DNA of 51,783 bases, from contig CAOJQZ010000010.1 of the NCBI GenBank assembly GCA_948441955.1, forward strand, positions 1 through 51,783. Reading direction: 5' to 3'. Shown here one piece after another: positions 8,498 through 16,839 of this stretch. A program made the translations under genes and the position numbers. The stretch's first letter is position 1. Every line of letters starts with the position of its first letter. Under the pieces are notes generated by a model. It had not been told where the DNA came from. It did not search any database and saw only the letters and a list, made by a program, of their open reading frames with translations. Source of the stretch: an uncultured Lachnospiraceae bacterium. GTDB lineage: Bacteria > Bacillota > Clostridia > Lachnospirales > Lachnospiraceae.

Positions 8498-9238
8498 CTA
8501 TTGTACCTCTCTTTTATCAAACCATTTCAAAAATAAAATTGCTGCAAGGACGAACCATATAACAGATAAGCAAATACCTGGAATAACCACTCCCATATCC
8601 AATAGCGGATTGCCGGCTTCCGCCGGGAGTCCATTTGGCAATATGTGAAGAAGCGGGCAAAGAATCCGCATAGGGATTGCGGAAACGAAAAAATACCATT
8701 TTCCAGTTGGTGCAATAATCGTGCCCCCAACTGTAAGAAACAGGCATATTAGTAATTCTGCAATCATTCCGAAGCGTCCGCTTAAAAATAAAAGTAACGG
8801 TATCTCCCACAATTGTGCAACTGTAAGAACAAATACTGCAATTACCGCGCCGCCTGACGGGACACAGGTTGTTAACAAAAATCCGCCTAATAAGGCGCCT
8901 GCAAATATAATCATATTTGACACGAAAACTATACATCCTATGTAAATGATTTTACCTGCCATTAATTTTTGTTTACTGATAGAAAGTCCCGTTAGGTTAT
9001 AGTAATTTGTTTTTTTTTCCTGCATCATAGAAAGATAGCAGATAATGGCGGTCATTCCAGGTAGCAGCAGCGTATACCACCAGTTCCATACACTCTCTGC
9101 ATATGCATTTGTCATTCCCAAAGTAAGTATAAATGCCAAAACAAATACAATCATTGGAAATGCCCAGATCAGCCGCAGGCTTAAGGAGCTTCTTGCTTTT
9201 TGATATTCTGCTTTCACAATATTAAGCATAAGCCTCAC
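8498..9238 (-). CDS. lantibiotic-immunity type ABC permease (MutE/LanE-like)
   Basis: This 246-residue protein with about six predicted membrane helices is the first permease of the pair. The N-terminal segment (IVKAEYQKARSSLSLRLIW) is typical of LanE-type subunits, with a short basic cytoplasmic helix before the first membrane segment. Its first codons overlap the end of the ATPase gene by 17 bp, a sign of translational coupling and stoichiometric assembly. Together with the ATPase and the second permease it would form an exporter that protects the cell envelope from antimicrobial peptides. Confidence 0.86.
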   Translation of the reverse strand: MRLMLNIVKAEYQKARSSLSLRLIWAFPMIVFVLAFILTLGMTNAYAESVWNWWYTLLLPGMTAIICYLSMMQEKKTNYYNLTGLSISKQKLMAGKIIYIGCIVFVSNMIIFAGALLGGFLLTTCVPSGGAVIAVFVLTVAQLWEIPLLLFLSGRFGMIAELLICLFLTVGGTIIAPTGKWYFFVSAIPMRILCPLLHILPNGLPAEAGNPLLDMGVVIPGICLSVIWFVLAAILFLKWFDKREVQ

Positions 9239-9935
9239 CAGCCCTTCTGTTTTTTTTCACAACATTCAGAAAGAGCTCTTCCAGATCCTGTCCCTGCTCC
9301 AGCGGTCCTTCGTATCCTAAAATGCCATCTGAAATAATTCCCACATAATCTGCAGTCAATTGTACCTCTGAGAGAATGTGACTGGAAAGTATCACCGTAA
9401 TACCTTGGGCCGGGAAGGAGCGTATTAATCCACGAAGCTCTTCTATTCCGATCGGATCTAATCCATTCCCAGGTTCGTCTAATATTAATAGTTTTGGATC
9501 GCCCAATATTGCCATTGCAATGCCAAGCCTTTGCTTCATTCCCAAAGAAAATTTTCCGGCCTTCTTTTTCCCCGTATTTGCAAGAGAGACTATTTGCAGC
9601 GCCTCATCAATTCTTTTTTCATCCGTACCAAGCAGCAGCGATCGCACTTTCAGATTCTCCTTTGCAGATAAATTTTCATAAATCGGCGGCGTCTCAATGA
9701 GCGCTCCAATATCAGACAATACCTTTCTGCTCCACGGCTTTCCATTGAAATAAATCTCGCCTGCAGTCGGCTTTAAAATGCCGGCAAGCATTTTGAGGGT
9801 AGTAGATTTTCCGGCCCCGTTGGGGCCAAGCAGCCCATAAACTTTTCCCTTTGCTATATTTAGAGAAACTTCATTTACCGCTTTTTGCTTTTTAAATGAT
9901 TTACAGAGTTCTGTAGTTTGAAGCATCATTTCCAT
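9222..9935 (-). CDS. ABC transporter ATPase, LanF/BcrA type
   Basis: This encodes 237 residues with the Walker A motif GPNGAGKSTT, signature FSLGMKQR (the LSLGMKQR variant typical of BcrA/LanF ATPases rather than LSGGQ), Walker B LLILDEPGNGLDP and the H-loop SSHILSEV. It is the first gene of the minus-strand operon ATPase-permease-permease-regulator-kinase. LanF proteins energise lantibiotic or bacitracin immunity exporters. No lantibiotic precursor, dehydratase, cyclase or leader peptidase is encoded nearby, so this is more likely a resistance or competition device than self-immunity of a producer. Confidence 0.93.
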   Translation of the reverse strand: MEMMLQTTELCKSFKKQKAVNEVSLNIAKGKVYGLLGPNGAGKSTTLKMLAGILKPTAGEIYFNGKPWSRKVLSDIGALIETPPIYENLSAKENLKVRSLLLGTDEKRIDEALQIVSLANTGKKKAGKFSLGMKQRLGIAMAILGDPKLLILDEPGNGLDPIGIEELRGLIRSFPAQGITVILSSHILSEVQLTADYVGIISDGILGYEGPLEQGQDLEELFLNVVKKNRRAGEAYA

Positions 9936-9968
9936 ACATATTCCTTCTTTCCTTATTTTGATAAAAAA

Positions 9969-10003
9969 AGAATAGCAGGAAAAAATAAAGATTTAATAAA
10001 GAT
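9969..10003 (-). promoter_or_regulatory. candidate response-regulator box and promoter of the LanFEG operon
   Basis: AATAAAGAT occurs at 9984-9992 and 9995-10003, start-to-start 11 bp, i.e. on the same helix face. On the minus strand an extended -10-like TGCTATTCT (TATTCT at 9974-9969) lies 9 bp downstream, and the repeats cover the place of a missing -35. This is the classical layout of an OmpR-family activated promoter. Confidence 0.5.
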
Positions 10004-10095
10004 GAATCATAGTAAGACGCTCAGAGCTGTGATATACTTACATACAGGAAATTCCGGTTTATAGAATGGCTGCCGGAGGGTTACGAAGGATTGAG

Positions 10096-10707
10096 ATGTC
10101 ATATATGAATACTTTTATATTTATCAGCATGGGCGCGGCTGCCTTTATCGTTTTCATTGCGGCTATTGTTATTTTTTGGAGAACATGGGACAAAACCTAT
10201 GAAACGCCCCGGGACAGAGCTGGGAAGCAGGGTGAAAGAAAGGCAGCTGAAATTATAAGACAGGTTTTACGGGAGGAAGATGTGTTCCTCACGAATGTCC
10301 ATATTAATTATAAAGGAAAAATAACAGAGCTGGACAATGTTATTATTAACGGCAGCGGCGTGTTTATTATAGAGGTAAAAAATTACAGGGGAGTACTGAC
10401 AGGCGGGGAAGAGGATTACGAATGGACCAAATATAAAATCAGCAGAGGAGGAAATACCTATGAAAAGAAGGTGCGTAATCCAATTAAGCAAGTTAAACGC
10501 CAGGTGTACATCCTATCCCGGTTTTTGAAATATTATGGAATGAATGTCTGGATTGACGGTTATGTTCTGTTTATAAATAACAATAGTCCTATACATAGCA
10601 ATATGGTGCTGGAGTCATTTAAAGAGATCGATCAGGCAGTACACAGACGCCCCGGCAGCAGGCTCAGTAAACAGAAGGTTCATAGGATAAAGGAATTGTT
10701 ATTGTAA
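10096..10707 (+). CDS. NERD-domain (nuclease-related) membrane-anchored protein
   Basis: This 203-residue protein has one N-terminal membrane helix (about residues 5-28) followed by a NERD domain. Recognisable segments are the GKQGER stretch at its beginning, ITELDNVIINGSGVFIIEVKN in the core and a KNYRG motif; the Asp and Glu-x-Lys positions resemble the catalytic core of restriction-like nucleases. The ATG at 10096 is preferred over 10066 because AAGGA sits 6-10 bases before it. The gene is divergent from the LanFEG operon and 66 bp before asparagine synthetase. NERD proteins are widespread and mostly uncharacterised; a DNA-processing role is family inference only. Confidence 0.8.
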   Translation: MSYMNTFIFISMGAAAFIVFIAAIVIFWRTWDKTYETPRDRAGKQGERKAAEIIRQVLREEDVFLTNVHINYKGKITELDNVIINGSGVFIIEVKNYRGVLTGGEEDYEWTKYKISRGGNTYEKKVRNPIKQVKRQVYILSRFLKYYGMNVWIDGYVLFINNNSPIHSNMVLESFKEIDQAVHRRPGSRLSKQKVHRIKELLL

Positions 10708-10773
10708 AGGAAACGCTTGATTATCCCTGAAAAAATGATAAGATGTTATTAAATGGACAGGAGGGATAAAAAC

Positions 10774-12312
10774 ATGATACATGTAAAGGAATACAGAGGA
10801 CATATCAGGAACTGGAAGGCTCTTTGCGGGGAGCTTGAAATTGACGGTACCCTTCCAAGGGAGGAACGGGAGCAGGCAGTCTTAATAAAAGCATATGAAA
10901 AATGGGGCGGCCGTATGGCAGACCATATGCATGGAATGTTCGCTTTTGCATTGTGGGATGATGAGAAACGGGAGCTGTTTTGTCTCCGGGATCAGTTCGG
11001 TACAAAACCATTTTATTATTATAAAACGCCGGAGGGAGAGCTTCTTTACGGTACCACAATCCGGGGGATTATGGAGCAGTCTGGCTTTGTGAAAGAATTA
11101 AATGAGGAGATGCTTCAGCTGTATTTAAGCTTGACTTATGGGGCAGGCGAGGATACCTTCTTTAAAGGTGTGAAAAAGCTTCTGCCCGGCCGTTACCTTA
11201 TCTGGAAGGATGGAGAGTTGACAATAGAGCGGTACTGGAAGCCGGAATTTCATCCCGATGACAGCAAATCCTTAGAGGACTGGGCGGAGGAAATACATAC
11301 GACACTTAAAAGCATTATGCCGGAGGTGAAGGCAGAGGATGAGACGGCAGAATCCTTCCTTTCCGGCGGAGTTGATTCTTCCTATGTGCTGGCTATGTCC
11401 GATGTACAGACCACAGATTCCTGCGGCTATGATGAGGAACGTTTTGACGAATCGGGGCTGGCGGCTGAAACTGCGCGGATTTTAGGCCGTGAAAACTTAA
11501 GATGCCGGATTACGCCGGAGGAATATTTTGAGATTGTCCCGTATGTTATGTACAATATGGAACAGCCTCTTGGCGATGCTTCTGCAATTGCATTTGCTAT
11601 TGCCTGTCGGGCGGCGGCAGAGCATACGAAGATTTGCTATTCCGGCGAGGGCTCTGATGAATTTTTCGGCGGGTATAATATGTACCGTAATGCAGAGCGG
11701 TACGGCGATAATCTGAAAACCTTCTATGTAGGCAATACAAATATTATGAAGGAGGACGAGAAGAAGAAAATTCTTAAAAGCTATAATGAGAATATTCTGC
11801 CGATTCATCTGGTAAAGGAAATATATGAGGAGACAGAAGGACTGGATCCGCTTACAAAAATGTCCGACGTAGATATACAGATATGGCTGGAGGGTGATAT
11901 ATACCTGAATGTAGATAAGATGAGCGCCGCCGCGGGACTGGAAATCCGTATGCCCCTTACGGACAGGAGGATTTTTGACATTGCCTCCCGTATGCCTTCC
12001 AAATACAAGGTAAATGAGGAGCAGAATAAGGTGGCCTTCCGTACTGCCGCGGCAAAGGTACTGCCCGAGGAAATCGCATTTAGAAAGAAGCTTGGATTTA
12101 TTGTGCCAATCCGTATCTGGATGGCAGATGACAGATATAACCAGGACGTACGTGAAAAATTTCATAGCGGTATGGCGGAGAGGTTCTTCAATGTGGAAGA
12201 AATTAATGCAATTTTTGATGACTATGTGGGCGGAAATTCTGATAACTGGAGAAAGGTATGGACGATTTATACCTTCTTGGTATGGTATGAGGAATACTTT
12301 GTAAAACGTTAA
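10774..12312 (+). CDS. asparagine synthetase-like protein lacking the glutaminase Cys
   Basis: This 512-residue protein consists of a shortened class-II glutamine amidotransferase region (about 1-160) and a complete synthetase domain (about 165-512). The ATP pyrophosphatase loop FLSGGVDSS (196-203) is intact, as are downstream AsnB-type segments such as GEGSDEFFGGY and EIRMPL. Usual AsnB proteins begin Met-Cys-Gly, and that Cys is the catalytic nucleophile for glutamine hydrolysis; here the N-terminus starts around residue 40 of a normal AsnB and no such Cys exists. Start 10774 has AGGAGGG 8 bases upstream; the upstream in-frame ATG (10753) adds only seven residues and no Cys. The enzyme may use free ammonia or a separate amidotransferase, or transfer a different amine. 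The upstream DNA encodes no missing piece. Confidence 0.88.
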   Translation: MIHVKEYRGHIRNWKALCGELEIDGTLPREEREQAVLIKAYEKWGGRMADHMHGMFAFALWDDEKRELFCLRDQFGTKPFYYYKTPEGELLYGTTIRGIMEQSGFVKELNEEMLQLYLSLTYGAGEDTFFKGVKKLLPGRYLIWKDGELTIERYWKPEFHPDDSKSLEDWAEEIHTTLKSIMPEVKAEDETAESFLSGGVDSSYVLAMSDVQTTDSCGYDEERFDESGLAAETARILGRENLRCRITPEEYFEIVPYVMYNMEQPLGDASAIAFAIACRAAAEHTKICYSGEGSDEFFGGYNMYRNAERYGDNLKTFYVGNTNIMKEDEKKKILKSYNENILPIHLVKEIYEETEGLDPLTKMSDVDIQIWLEGDIYLNVDKMSAAAGLEIRMPLTDRRIFDIASRMPSKYKVNEEQNKVAFRTAAAKVLPEEIAFRKKLGFIVPIRIWMADDRYNQDVREKFHSGMAERFFNVEEINAIFDDYVGGNSDNWRKVWTIYTFLVWYEEYFVKR

Positions 12313-12331
12313 ATAGAAAGAATATAAAGGA

Positions 12332-12366
12332 CGGCAGCCGTGCGGGGATTTTCCGCGCGGCTGCCG
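12332..12366. terminator. GC-rich hairpin between convergent genes
   Basis: CGGCAGCCGTGCGG (12332-12345) pairs with CCGCGCGGCTGCCG (12353-12366) around a 7-base loop, with one mismatch-like wobble. It lies exactly between the stops of the asparagine synthetase and desulfidase genes. No long T-run follows on either strand, so termination strength is uncertain. Confidence 0.6.
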
Positions 12367-12367
12367 C

Positions 12368-12937
12368 TTACTGTCTGTTTGTTTTTATCAGATTCATACA
12401 CTTTTCCGGTTCCGGCGCGAACAGAGAAGTTACAGTAACCTTTTCCGCCAGACCTTCCTCCTTTAACATTTCCTTCAGGACAGTCATGAATACCCCGGAT
12501 CCTTTCTCTAACCGGCAGTCAGCCAGAGTTTCTTCGAGATTTGTCCGGCATTCAAAGGAGCCGTACCAGTTTCCGCGGCAGGTGTAATCAACGCCGCAGC
12601 TGGGACTTCCGTCAACACCCACAACTCCAAGAATCTCAAACCAGTCCTCGTTTGCAAGATATTCCCTCAGCTGTTCCATGACAGGAGCGAGAATTCTGCG
12701 GCAGTGGGAGCGGAAGAAAGGATTGTTGAACTGGTCGCTTACATGTCCCCAGCGCTTCGCACCATAAAGGGTGAATTCAGGACAGGGAAGCTGGATGATA
12801 TGGATATCCTCCGCAATAGCTTTTAGTAAAAACTTTTTACGAAGATCCTCTTCGGCGTCTATTTCTTCCTGGTTATTGAGTACGACTTTGGATGCGGTGT
12901 TTAGAATACAGTGTGATACAAAAAGTATTTTTTTCAT
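12368..12937 (-). CDS. TudS-related putative [4Fe-4S] desulfidase
   Basis: This 189-residue protein has the three-cysteine pattern of the DUF523/TudS group: Cys10 in SHCILN, Cys52 in CPEF and Cys114 in GSPSCG. In characterised TudS proteins three such Cys hold a [4Fe-4S] cluster whose free iron takes sulfur from thiouracil, giving uracil. From memory this sequence resembles the shorter CD3072-type relatives seen in clostridia, whose substrate is not known to me. Further Cys (79, 120, 130) may add redox or metal function. It lies 11 bp after the Crp/Fnr gene on the same strand and opposite a nucleoside-use operon, which makes a thiolated base or nucleoside an attractive substrate. That link is inference. 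Confidence 0.78.
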   Translation of the reverse strand: MKKILFVSHCILNTASKVVLNNQEEIDAEEDLRKKFLLKAIAEDIHIIQLPCPEFTLYGAKRWGHVSDQFNNPFFRSHCRRILAPVMEQLREYLANEDWFEILGVVGVDGSPSCGVDYTCRGNWYGSFECRTNLEETLADCRLEKGSGVFMTVLKEMLKEEGLAEKVTVTSLFAPEPEKCMNLIKTNRQ

Positions 12938-12948
12938 GGTTTTTCTCC

Positions 12949-13644
12949 TTATAATATGATATCGCCGTACCGTGCGGCCAGCTTTTCAAAATGTTCTTTT
13001 TCGATTATGATTTTTCCTTTTCTGAGGGTAAGATATCCTTTTTTCTCCATATCGTCAATATGCCGGTAAAGCGTTCTCAGATTGATATGTAATTCTTCGG
13101 CGAGGGTATTACGGGTCAGCGGGCAGATATATGGAAGGCAGTTCATGGAGCCAAGATACAGATAATGGCCTAAAATATCCTTTGAATGAAAGGTTTTATG
13201 TCTTTCCGCATGATTCATGTTGGAGTCTGTGATTTTTCCCATGATAACCAGAGTGTGATAGCACAGGGAAGCGTCTTTCTTTATAATCTGCACAAAATCG
13301 GATACACGGATACGGAACATAACACATGTGATCTGTGCAACAACAAAGGCAGTATAGTAATCAATATTATTCAGATATTCTACAAGACCCAGTATATGGG
13401 GGGATTCCACATAGTCTATGATGTTATCGCTGTTCCAGGAGATCTGGTTCAGGATCACCGCCCGTCCGCTAAGCAGCATATACAAATACGAGGCAGGATC
13501 CTTCTGGTAGATAATCGTTTCATTTTCACGGGCAGTTAAAAAATAGCTTTCCGATACCAATCCGTGAAGAGAATCCAGAGGATTTTTTTTATCATATTCC
13601 TCCTTCAGTATGATTTCTAATGCTTTGGATGTATTGCTGTACAT
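12949..13644 (-). CDS. Crp/Fnr family transcriptional regulator
   Basis: This 231-residue protein has an N-terminal cyclic-nucleotide-binding-like beta-roll (about 20-130; LYMLLSGRAVILN is the roll) and a C-terminal helix-turn-helix (about 165-215; NTLAEELHINLRTLYRHIDDM). The cAMP-contacting residues of true Crp are not obvious and no N-terminal Cys cluster of Fnr is present, so the effector is unknown. An ATG at 13644 with AGAGGTG about 12 bases upstream is preferred to the upstream GTG at 13659, which overlaps that same sequence. It is co-transcribed with the TudS-like gene and divergent from the ECF-nucleoside operon; a dyad between them is its likely target. Confidence 0.87.
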   Translation of the reverse strand: MYSNTSKALEIILKEEYDKKNPLDSLHGLVSESYFLTARENETIIYQKDPASYLYMLLSGRAVILNQISWNSDNIIDYVESPHILGLVEYLNNIDYYTAFVVAQITCVMFRIRVSDFVQIIKKDASLCYHTLVIMGKITDSNMNHAERHKTFHSKDILGHYLYLGSMNCLPYICPLTRNTLAEELHINLRTLYRHIDDMEKKGYLTLRKGKIIIEKEHFEKLAARYGDIIL

Positions 13645-13679
13645 AAAAGTAAAATGCACCTCTCTTGTTGTAAAAAATA

Positions 13680-13710
13680 TACAAAAAACTGACAGATGTC
13701 ATTTTTTGTA
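13680..13710. promoter_or_regulatory. 31-bp dyad, candidate Crp/Fnr-family operator
   Basis: A TGACA-GA-TGTCA core (13690-13701) is flanked by TACAAAAAA on the left and TTTTTTGTA on the right, the arms matching except for one extra C. It lies in the divergent promoter region, 63 bp before the ECF S-component start and 36 bp before the regulator start. Size and spacing fit a dimeric Crp/Fnr protein. The arms could instead form a hairpin. Confidence 0.55.
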
Positions 13711-13772
13711 TTATAAAATTATACTACAATGAAGTCAACTACTAATTTATCATTCTAAAGGAGGAAATGAGA

Positions 13773-14378
13773 ATGGAACAAAAGAAATACTCAATCAAGG
13801 AAGACTTTTCAATGCTGGCGCTGCTGATTATTCCGGTAGGTGTAGCAGTCAATTTTGTTGGAGGACAGTTGGCGTCAATCTTAAAACTTCCAATGTATCT
13901 TGACACCATCGGTACTATTTTTGCGGCGATGCTGTGCGGACCGTGGGTAGGCGCGGTAGCGGGCGGACTTACAAATGTGGTTACCGGTATTGCCAATCCT
14001 GTAAACTTTGCTTTCATTCCTGTAAATGTGCTTGCAGGTCTTGTGACAGGCTTCCTCGCAAGAAGGAAAATGTTCAGCGTGTGGTGGAAATGGATTATTT
14101 CCATGCTTATTATGGCGGCAGTATCTATCATTTCATCTGCACCGATTGTTGTGCTTGTATATGGGGGAGTTACCGGCGGCGGTACATCCATTATTACAGC
14201 GGCGGCTATGGCGGCAGGAGCGAATATCTGGGCGGCATTCTTTGGAACAGAAGGTATTTTTACCGTGCTTGACCGTATTATTTCATTTGTTATCTGCTGG
14301 CTGGTTATTAAGGTTATTCCGCCAAGAACACTGGTTAAATTCGGATGCGGAAGCAACTACATAAAAGAGAGTAAATAA
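13773..14378 (+). CDS. ECF transporter substrate-binding S component
   Basis: This 201-residue integral membrane protein has about six hydrophobic helices and the small-residue-rich face typical of ECF S components (for example GTIFAAMLCGPWVGAVAGG and NVLAGLVTGFLARR). S components bind one vitamin or nucleobase/nucleoside ligand and dock on a T-A-A' module, which is encoded directly downstream. The ATG at 13773 is 8 bases after AAAGGAGG; the earlier ATG at 13767 would be too close. The operon continues with nucleoside phosphorylase and nucleoside hydrolase genes, so a nucleoside or base is the best guess for the ligand. The specificity is not readable from the sequence. Confidence 0.87.
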   Translation: MEQKKYSIKEDFSMLALLIIPVGVAVNFVGGQLASILKLPMYLDTIGTIFAAMLCGPWVGAVAGGLTNVVTGIANPVNFAFIPVNVLAGLVTGFLARRKMFSVWWKWIISMLIMAAVSIISSAPIVVLVYGGVTGGGTSIITAAAMAAGANIWAAFFGTEGIFTVLDRIISFVICWLVIKVIPPRTLVKFGCGSNYIKESK

Positions 14379-14380
14379 TT

Positions 14381-15187
14381 ATGGAGAAAACATATACAGA
14401 GCGAATACAGATTCATAAAACGAATAAGCTGGCGGGACTTTATCCGTCGGTGAAGCTTCTGATCGTTGTATTATATACGGTATGTACATTTGTGCTTGGA
14501 ACCGTGCATTTTACGAAGGTGGGCCTGTCGCTGCTCTTAATACCGTGGTTTTTGGTAATTCCGATCTTGTGCTCAGCAAGTGGAGCCCTGGGAAAATGTG
14601 TGAAGGCGTTAAAGGCAGTGGCTCTTATTGCTCTGATTATCCTTCTGGTACAGACCTTTCTTGTGCCGGGCGGGGAAGTGCTTGTAAGATTCGGTTTTCT
14701 TAAAATCTGTGAGAAAGGGCTTAAGACGGCGGTTTCACTGTCCTTCATGATTATGAATATCGCCGGTATTTTTGTATGGCTTTTTCAGACCACAGAAAAC
14801 AAGGAAATTGCAAGGGCGCTGGAAGAATCAGGAATGAACTATAAGGCGGCGTATGTGTTTACGTCTACCTTGCAGATGATTGATATCTTAAGCGAGAACA
14901 GCAAGACGATTATGAACGCCCAGAAGGCCCGGGGAGTTGAGACAGAGGGAAATATGATCGTGCGTGCGAAGGCATTTTTCCCGTCTCTGGTTCCGCTTAT
15001 CCTGGGCGCGGTTATCGGTTCTGAAGAGCGGGTTCTGACACTGGAGGCAAGGGGATTTTCCATACAGGGCGAAAAAACCCATCTGTTTAATCTGGAGAGA
15101 TCAGGGGCAGAGAAAACAGCGGCGGCAGCGGTGGTCATTATTACGATTTTAATCATAGCAGGGAGGATTGCGTTATGGGTGCTGTAA
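14381..15187 (+). CDS. ECF transporter transmembrane T component
   Basis: This 268-residue EcfT protein has hydrophobic N- and C-terminal helices around a charged cytoplasmic helix pair. The coupling motif appears as NAQKARGVETEG (an A-R-G box), and a second ARGFS box follows near residue 225; these contact the Q-helices of the two ATPases. The gene begins 2 bp after the S component stop and overlaps the first ATPase gene by 13 bp. This tight order S-T-A-A' means a dedicated (group I) ECF importer rather than one relying on a shared module. Confidence 0.92.
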   Translation: MEKTYTERIQIHKTNKLAGLYPSVKLLIVVLYTVCTFVLGTVHFTKVGLSLLLIPWFLVIPILCSASGALGKCVKALKAVALIALIILLVQTFLVPGGEVLVRFGFLKICEKGLKTAVSLSFMIMNIAGIFVWLFQTTENKEIARALEESGMNYKAAYVFTSTLQMIDILSENSKTIMNAQKARGVETEGNMIVRAKAFFPSLVPLILGAVIGSEERVLTLEARGFSIQGEKTHLFNLERSGAEKTAAAAVVIITILIIAGRIALWVL

Positions 15188-16035
15188 TTGAATGTAAGGA
15201 TGTGACATATTCCTATCCTCTTGCAAAGGAGCCTGCTATTAAAAACTTAAGCCTTAAGATTGAGCGGGGAAGATTCTACGGCGTTGTCGGCGAAAACGGT
15301 TCCGGGAAAACAACCTTCTGCGCACTTCTTCGGGGGTTTGCCCCCAGCTTTTATAAAGGGGAACTTAAGGGCGAAGTGCTGGTGGAAGGAAAGAAGACAA
15401 CAGAGTACGGCGGCGAGCTTTCTGCAAAAATCGGGTATGTATTTCAAAATCCATTTACTCAGATCAGCGGGGTAAAGGACACAGTATTTGAAGAGGTTGC
15501 CTACGGGCTTGAGAACTTTGGAATTCCGGCGGAGGAAATCGAAAGGCGTGTTGTAGAGGTTATGAAAATGACAGATATTGAGGCCCTTGCAATGAAAAGC
15601 CCCTTTGATTTATCCGGAGGTCAGATGCAGCGGGTGGCCCTTGCTTCTGTCATTGTTCTGGAGCCGGATATTCTCATTATTGACGAGCCCACCAGCCAGC
15701 TTGATCCGGAGGGAACAGAAAGTGTATTTGCAATTATAAAGACGCTTAAGGAAAAGCAGAAGACGATTATTCTTGTGGAGCATAAGATTGATTTGATTGC
15801 CGAGTATGCGGACGAGGTGCTGGTGTTTAAGGAAGGGCAGGTCATTGCGGCAGGCGATAAGAGGAAGATATTGTCAGATATGTCGCTGCTTGGAAAGGGC
15901 GCGTCCCTCCCCCAGGTGGCAATATTGGGGAGCATGCTGAAGGAAAGGGGACTGCCTCTTTCTGAGATACCGGTAACGGAGAAGCAGGCGATCGAGGTCA
16001 TTGCAAAAGCACTGGAAGAAAGGAAGAAGCAATGA
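15175..16035 (+). CDS. ECF transporter ATPase, first subunit (canonical signature)
   Basis: This 286-residue ABC ATPase shows Walker A GENGSGKTT, Q-loop FQNPF, signature LSGGQMQR, Walker B ILIIDEPTSQLDPEG and the switch His in VEHKIDL. A C-terminal extension of about 60 residues follows the ATPase core. The start overlaps the T component gene by 13 bp and the stop overlaps the next ATPase by 4 bp (ATGA), so the heterodimer is translationally coupled. This subunit supplies the only canonical LSGGQ signature of the pair, while the partner's is altered. Confidence 0.93.
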   Translation: MGAVIECKDVTYSYPLAKEPAIKNLSLKIERGRFYGVVGENGSGKTTFCALLRGFAPSFYKGELKGEVLVEGKKTTEYGGELSAKIGYVFQNPFTQISGVKDTVFEEVAYGLENFGIPAEEIERRVVEVMKMTDIEALAMKSPFDLSGGQMQRVALASVIVLEPDILIIDEPTSQLDPEGTESVFAIIKTLKEKQKTIILVEHKIDLIAEYADEVLVFKEGQVIAAGDKRKILSDMSLLGKGASLPQVAILGSMLKERGLPLSEIPVTEKQAIEVIAKALEERKKQ

Positions 16036-16835
16036 GAGATTTAAAATTAAAGGATGTAAGTTTTTCCTATCCCGGCGGTTTTCTGGCAGTGGATAATATC
16101 AATATGGAAATTAAAGCAGGAGATAACGTAGCTATTGTAGGGCAGAACGGAGCGGGGAAAACAACCACGGTTAAAATGATGAACGGGCTTCTTCGTCCTA
16201 CGGGAGGAGATGTGCTGATTGGAGATATGAATACAAAGGACTATACAACGGCACAGATTTCCAGAATTGTAGGCTATGTATTCCAAAATCCGGATGATCA
16301 GATTTTTCATGCTACTGTAGAGAGCGAGGTTAGGTTTGGCCCGAAGACTCTTAAGCTTACGCAGGAGGAAGAGGACAGAAGAGTAAAGGAAGCCCTTGAG
16401 CTTACAGGAATGGATAAGTTTAAGGATGAAAACCCCTTAAATCTTCCGTTGTCTACCCGTAAATTTGTGACCATTGCGGCGGTTGTTGCAATGGGAACCG
16501 AAATTCTTATCTTTGACGAACCCACGGCAGGACAGGATATGGCGGGCAATAAAAGGCTCAGTGAGATTTTAAAGCTTTTGCATGCCCAGGGAAAAACCGT
16601 GATTACAATTTCCCATGATATGGAGTTTGTGGCGGCAAATTTCGAGAAGGTAATTGTTATGGCGAAAAAGAAGATTGTACGAACCGGCACGCCGAGAGAA
16701 ATCTTCTGGGATCTGGAGACATTAGAAAAGGCAATGCTGAAGCAGCCGTATGTCAGCAGAGTTTTAGGGGCGCTTCACATTGACGGAGACATTATAAGCA
16801 TCGAGGATGCGGTAGAAGGGATTTTAAACAGGTAA
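16032..16835 (+). CDS. ECF transporter ATPase, second subunit (degenerate signature)
   Basis: This 267-residue ABC ATPase has intact Walker A GQNGAGKTTT, Q-loop FQNPDDQIF, Walker B ILIFDEPTAGQD and switch His in ISHDMEF. In place of LSGGQ it reads NLPLSTRKFV, so the composite ATP site that uses this signature should hydrolyse poorly or not at all. Such asymmetry is known in heterodimeric ABC exporters and in a subgroup of CbiO/EcfA-like ATPases whose signature is replaced by an RK sequence. The other motifs are sound, so this is not a pseudogene. It overlaps the first ATPase gene by 4 bp. Confidence 0.92.
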   Translation: MRDLKLKDVSFSYPGGFLAVDNINMEIKAGDNVAIVGQNGAGKTTTVKMMNGLLRPTGGDVLIGDMNTKDYTTAQISRIVGYVFQNPDDQIFHATVESEVRFGPKTLKLTQEEEDRRVKEALELTGMDKFKDENPLNLPLSTRKFVTIAAVVAMGTEILIFDEPTAGQDMAGNKRLSEILKLLHAQGKTVITISHDMEFVAANFEKVIVMAKKKIVRTGTPREIFWDLETLEKAMLKQPYVSRVLGALHIDGDIISIEDAVEGILNR

Positions 16836-16839
16836 ATTT

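Noticed and set aside
11497..12165. 222-residue minus-strand open frame in the asparagine synthetase gene
   Set aside because: The opposite strand encodes the conserved synthetase domain; this frame is a mirror product.
13742..14356. 204-residue minus-strand open frame opposite the ECF S component
   Set aside because: Ser/Thr/Ile-rich composition mirrors the membrane protein on the plus strand, which has a good ribosome binding site and operon context.
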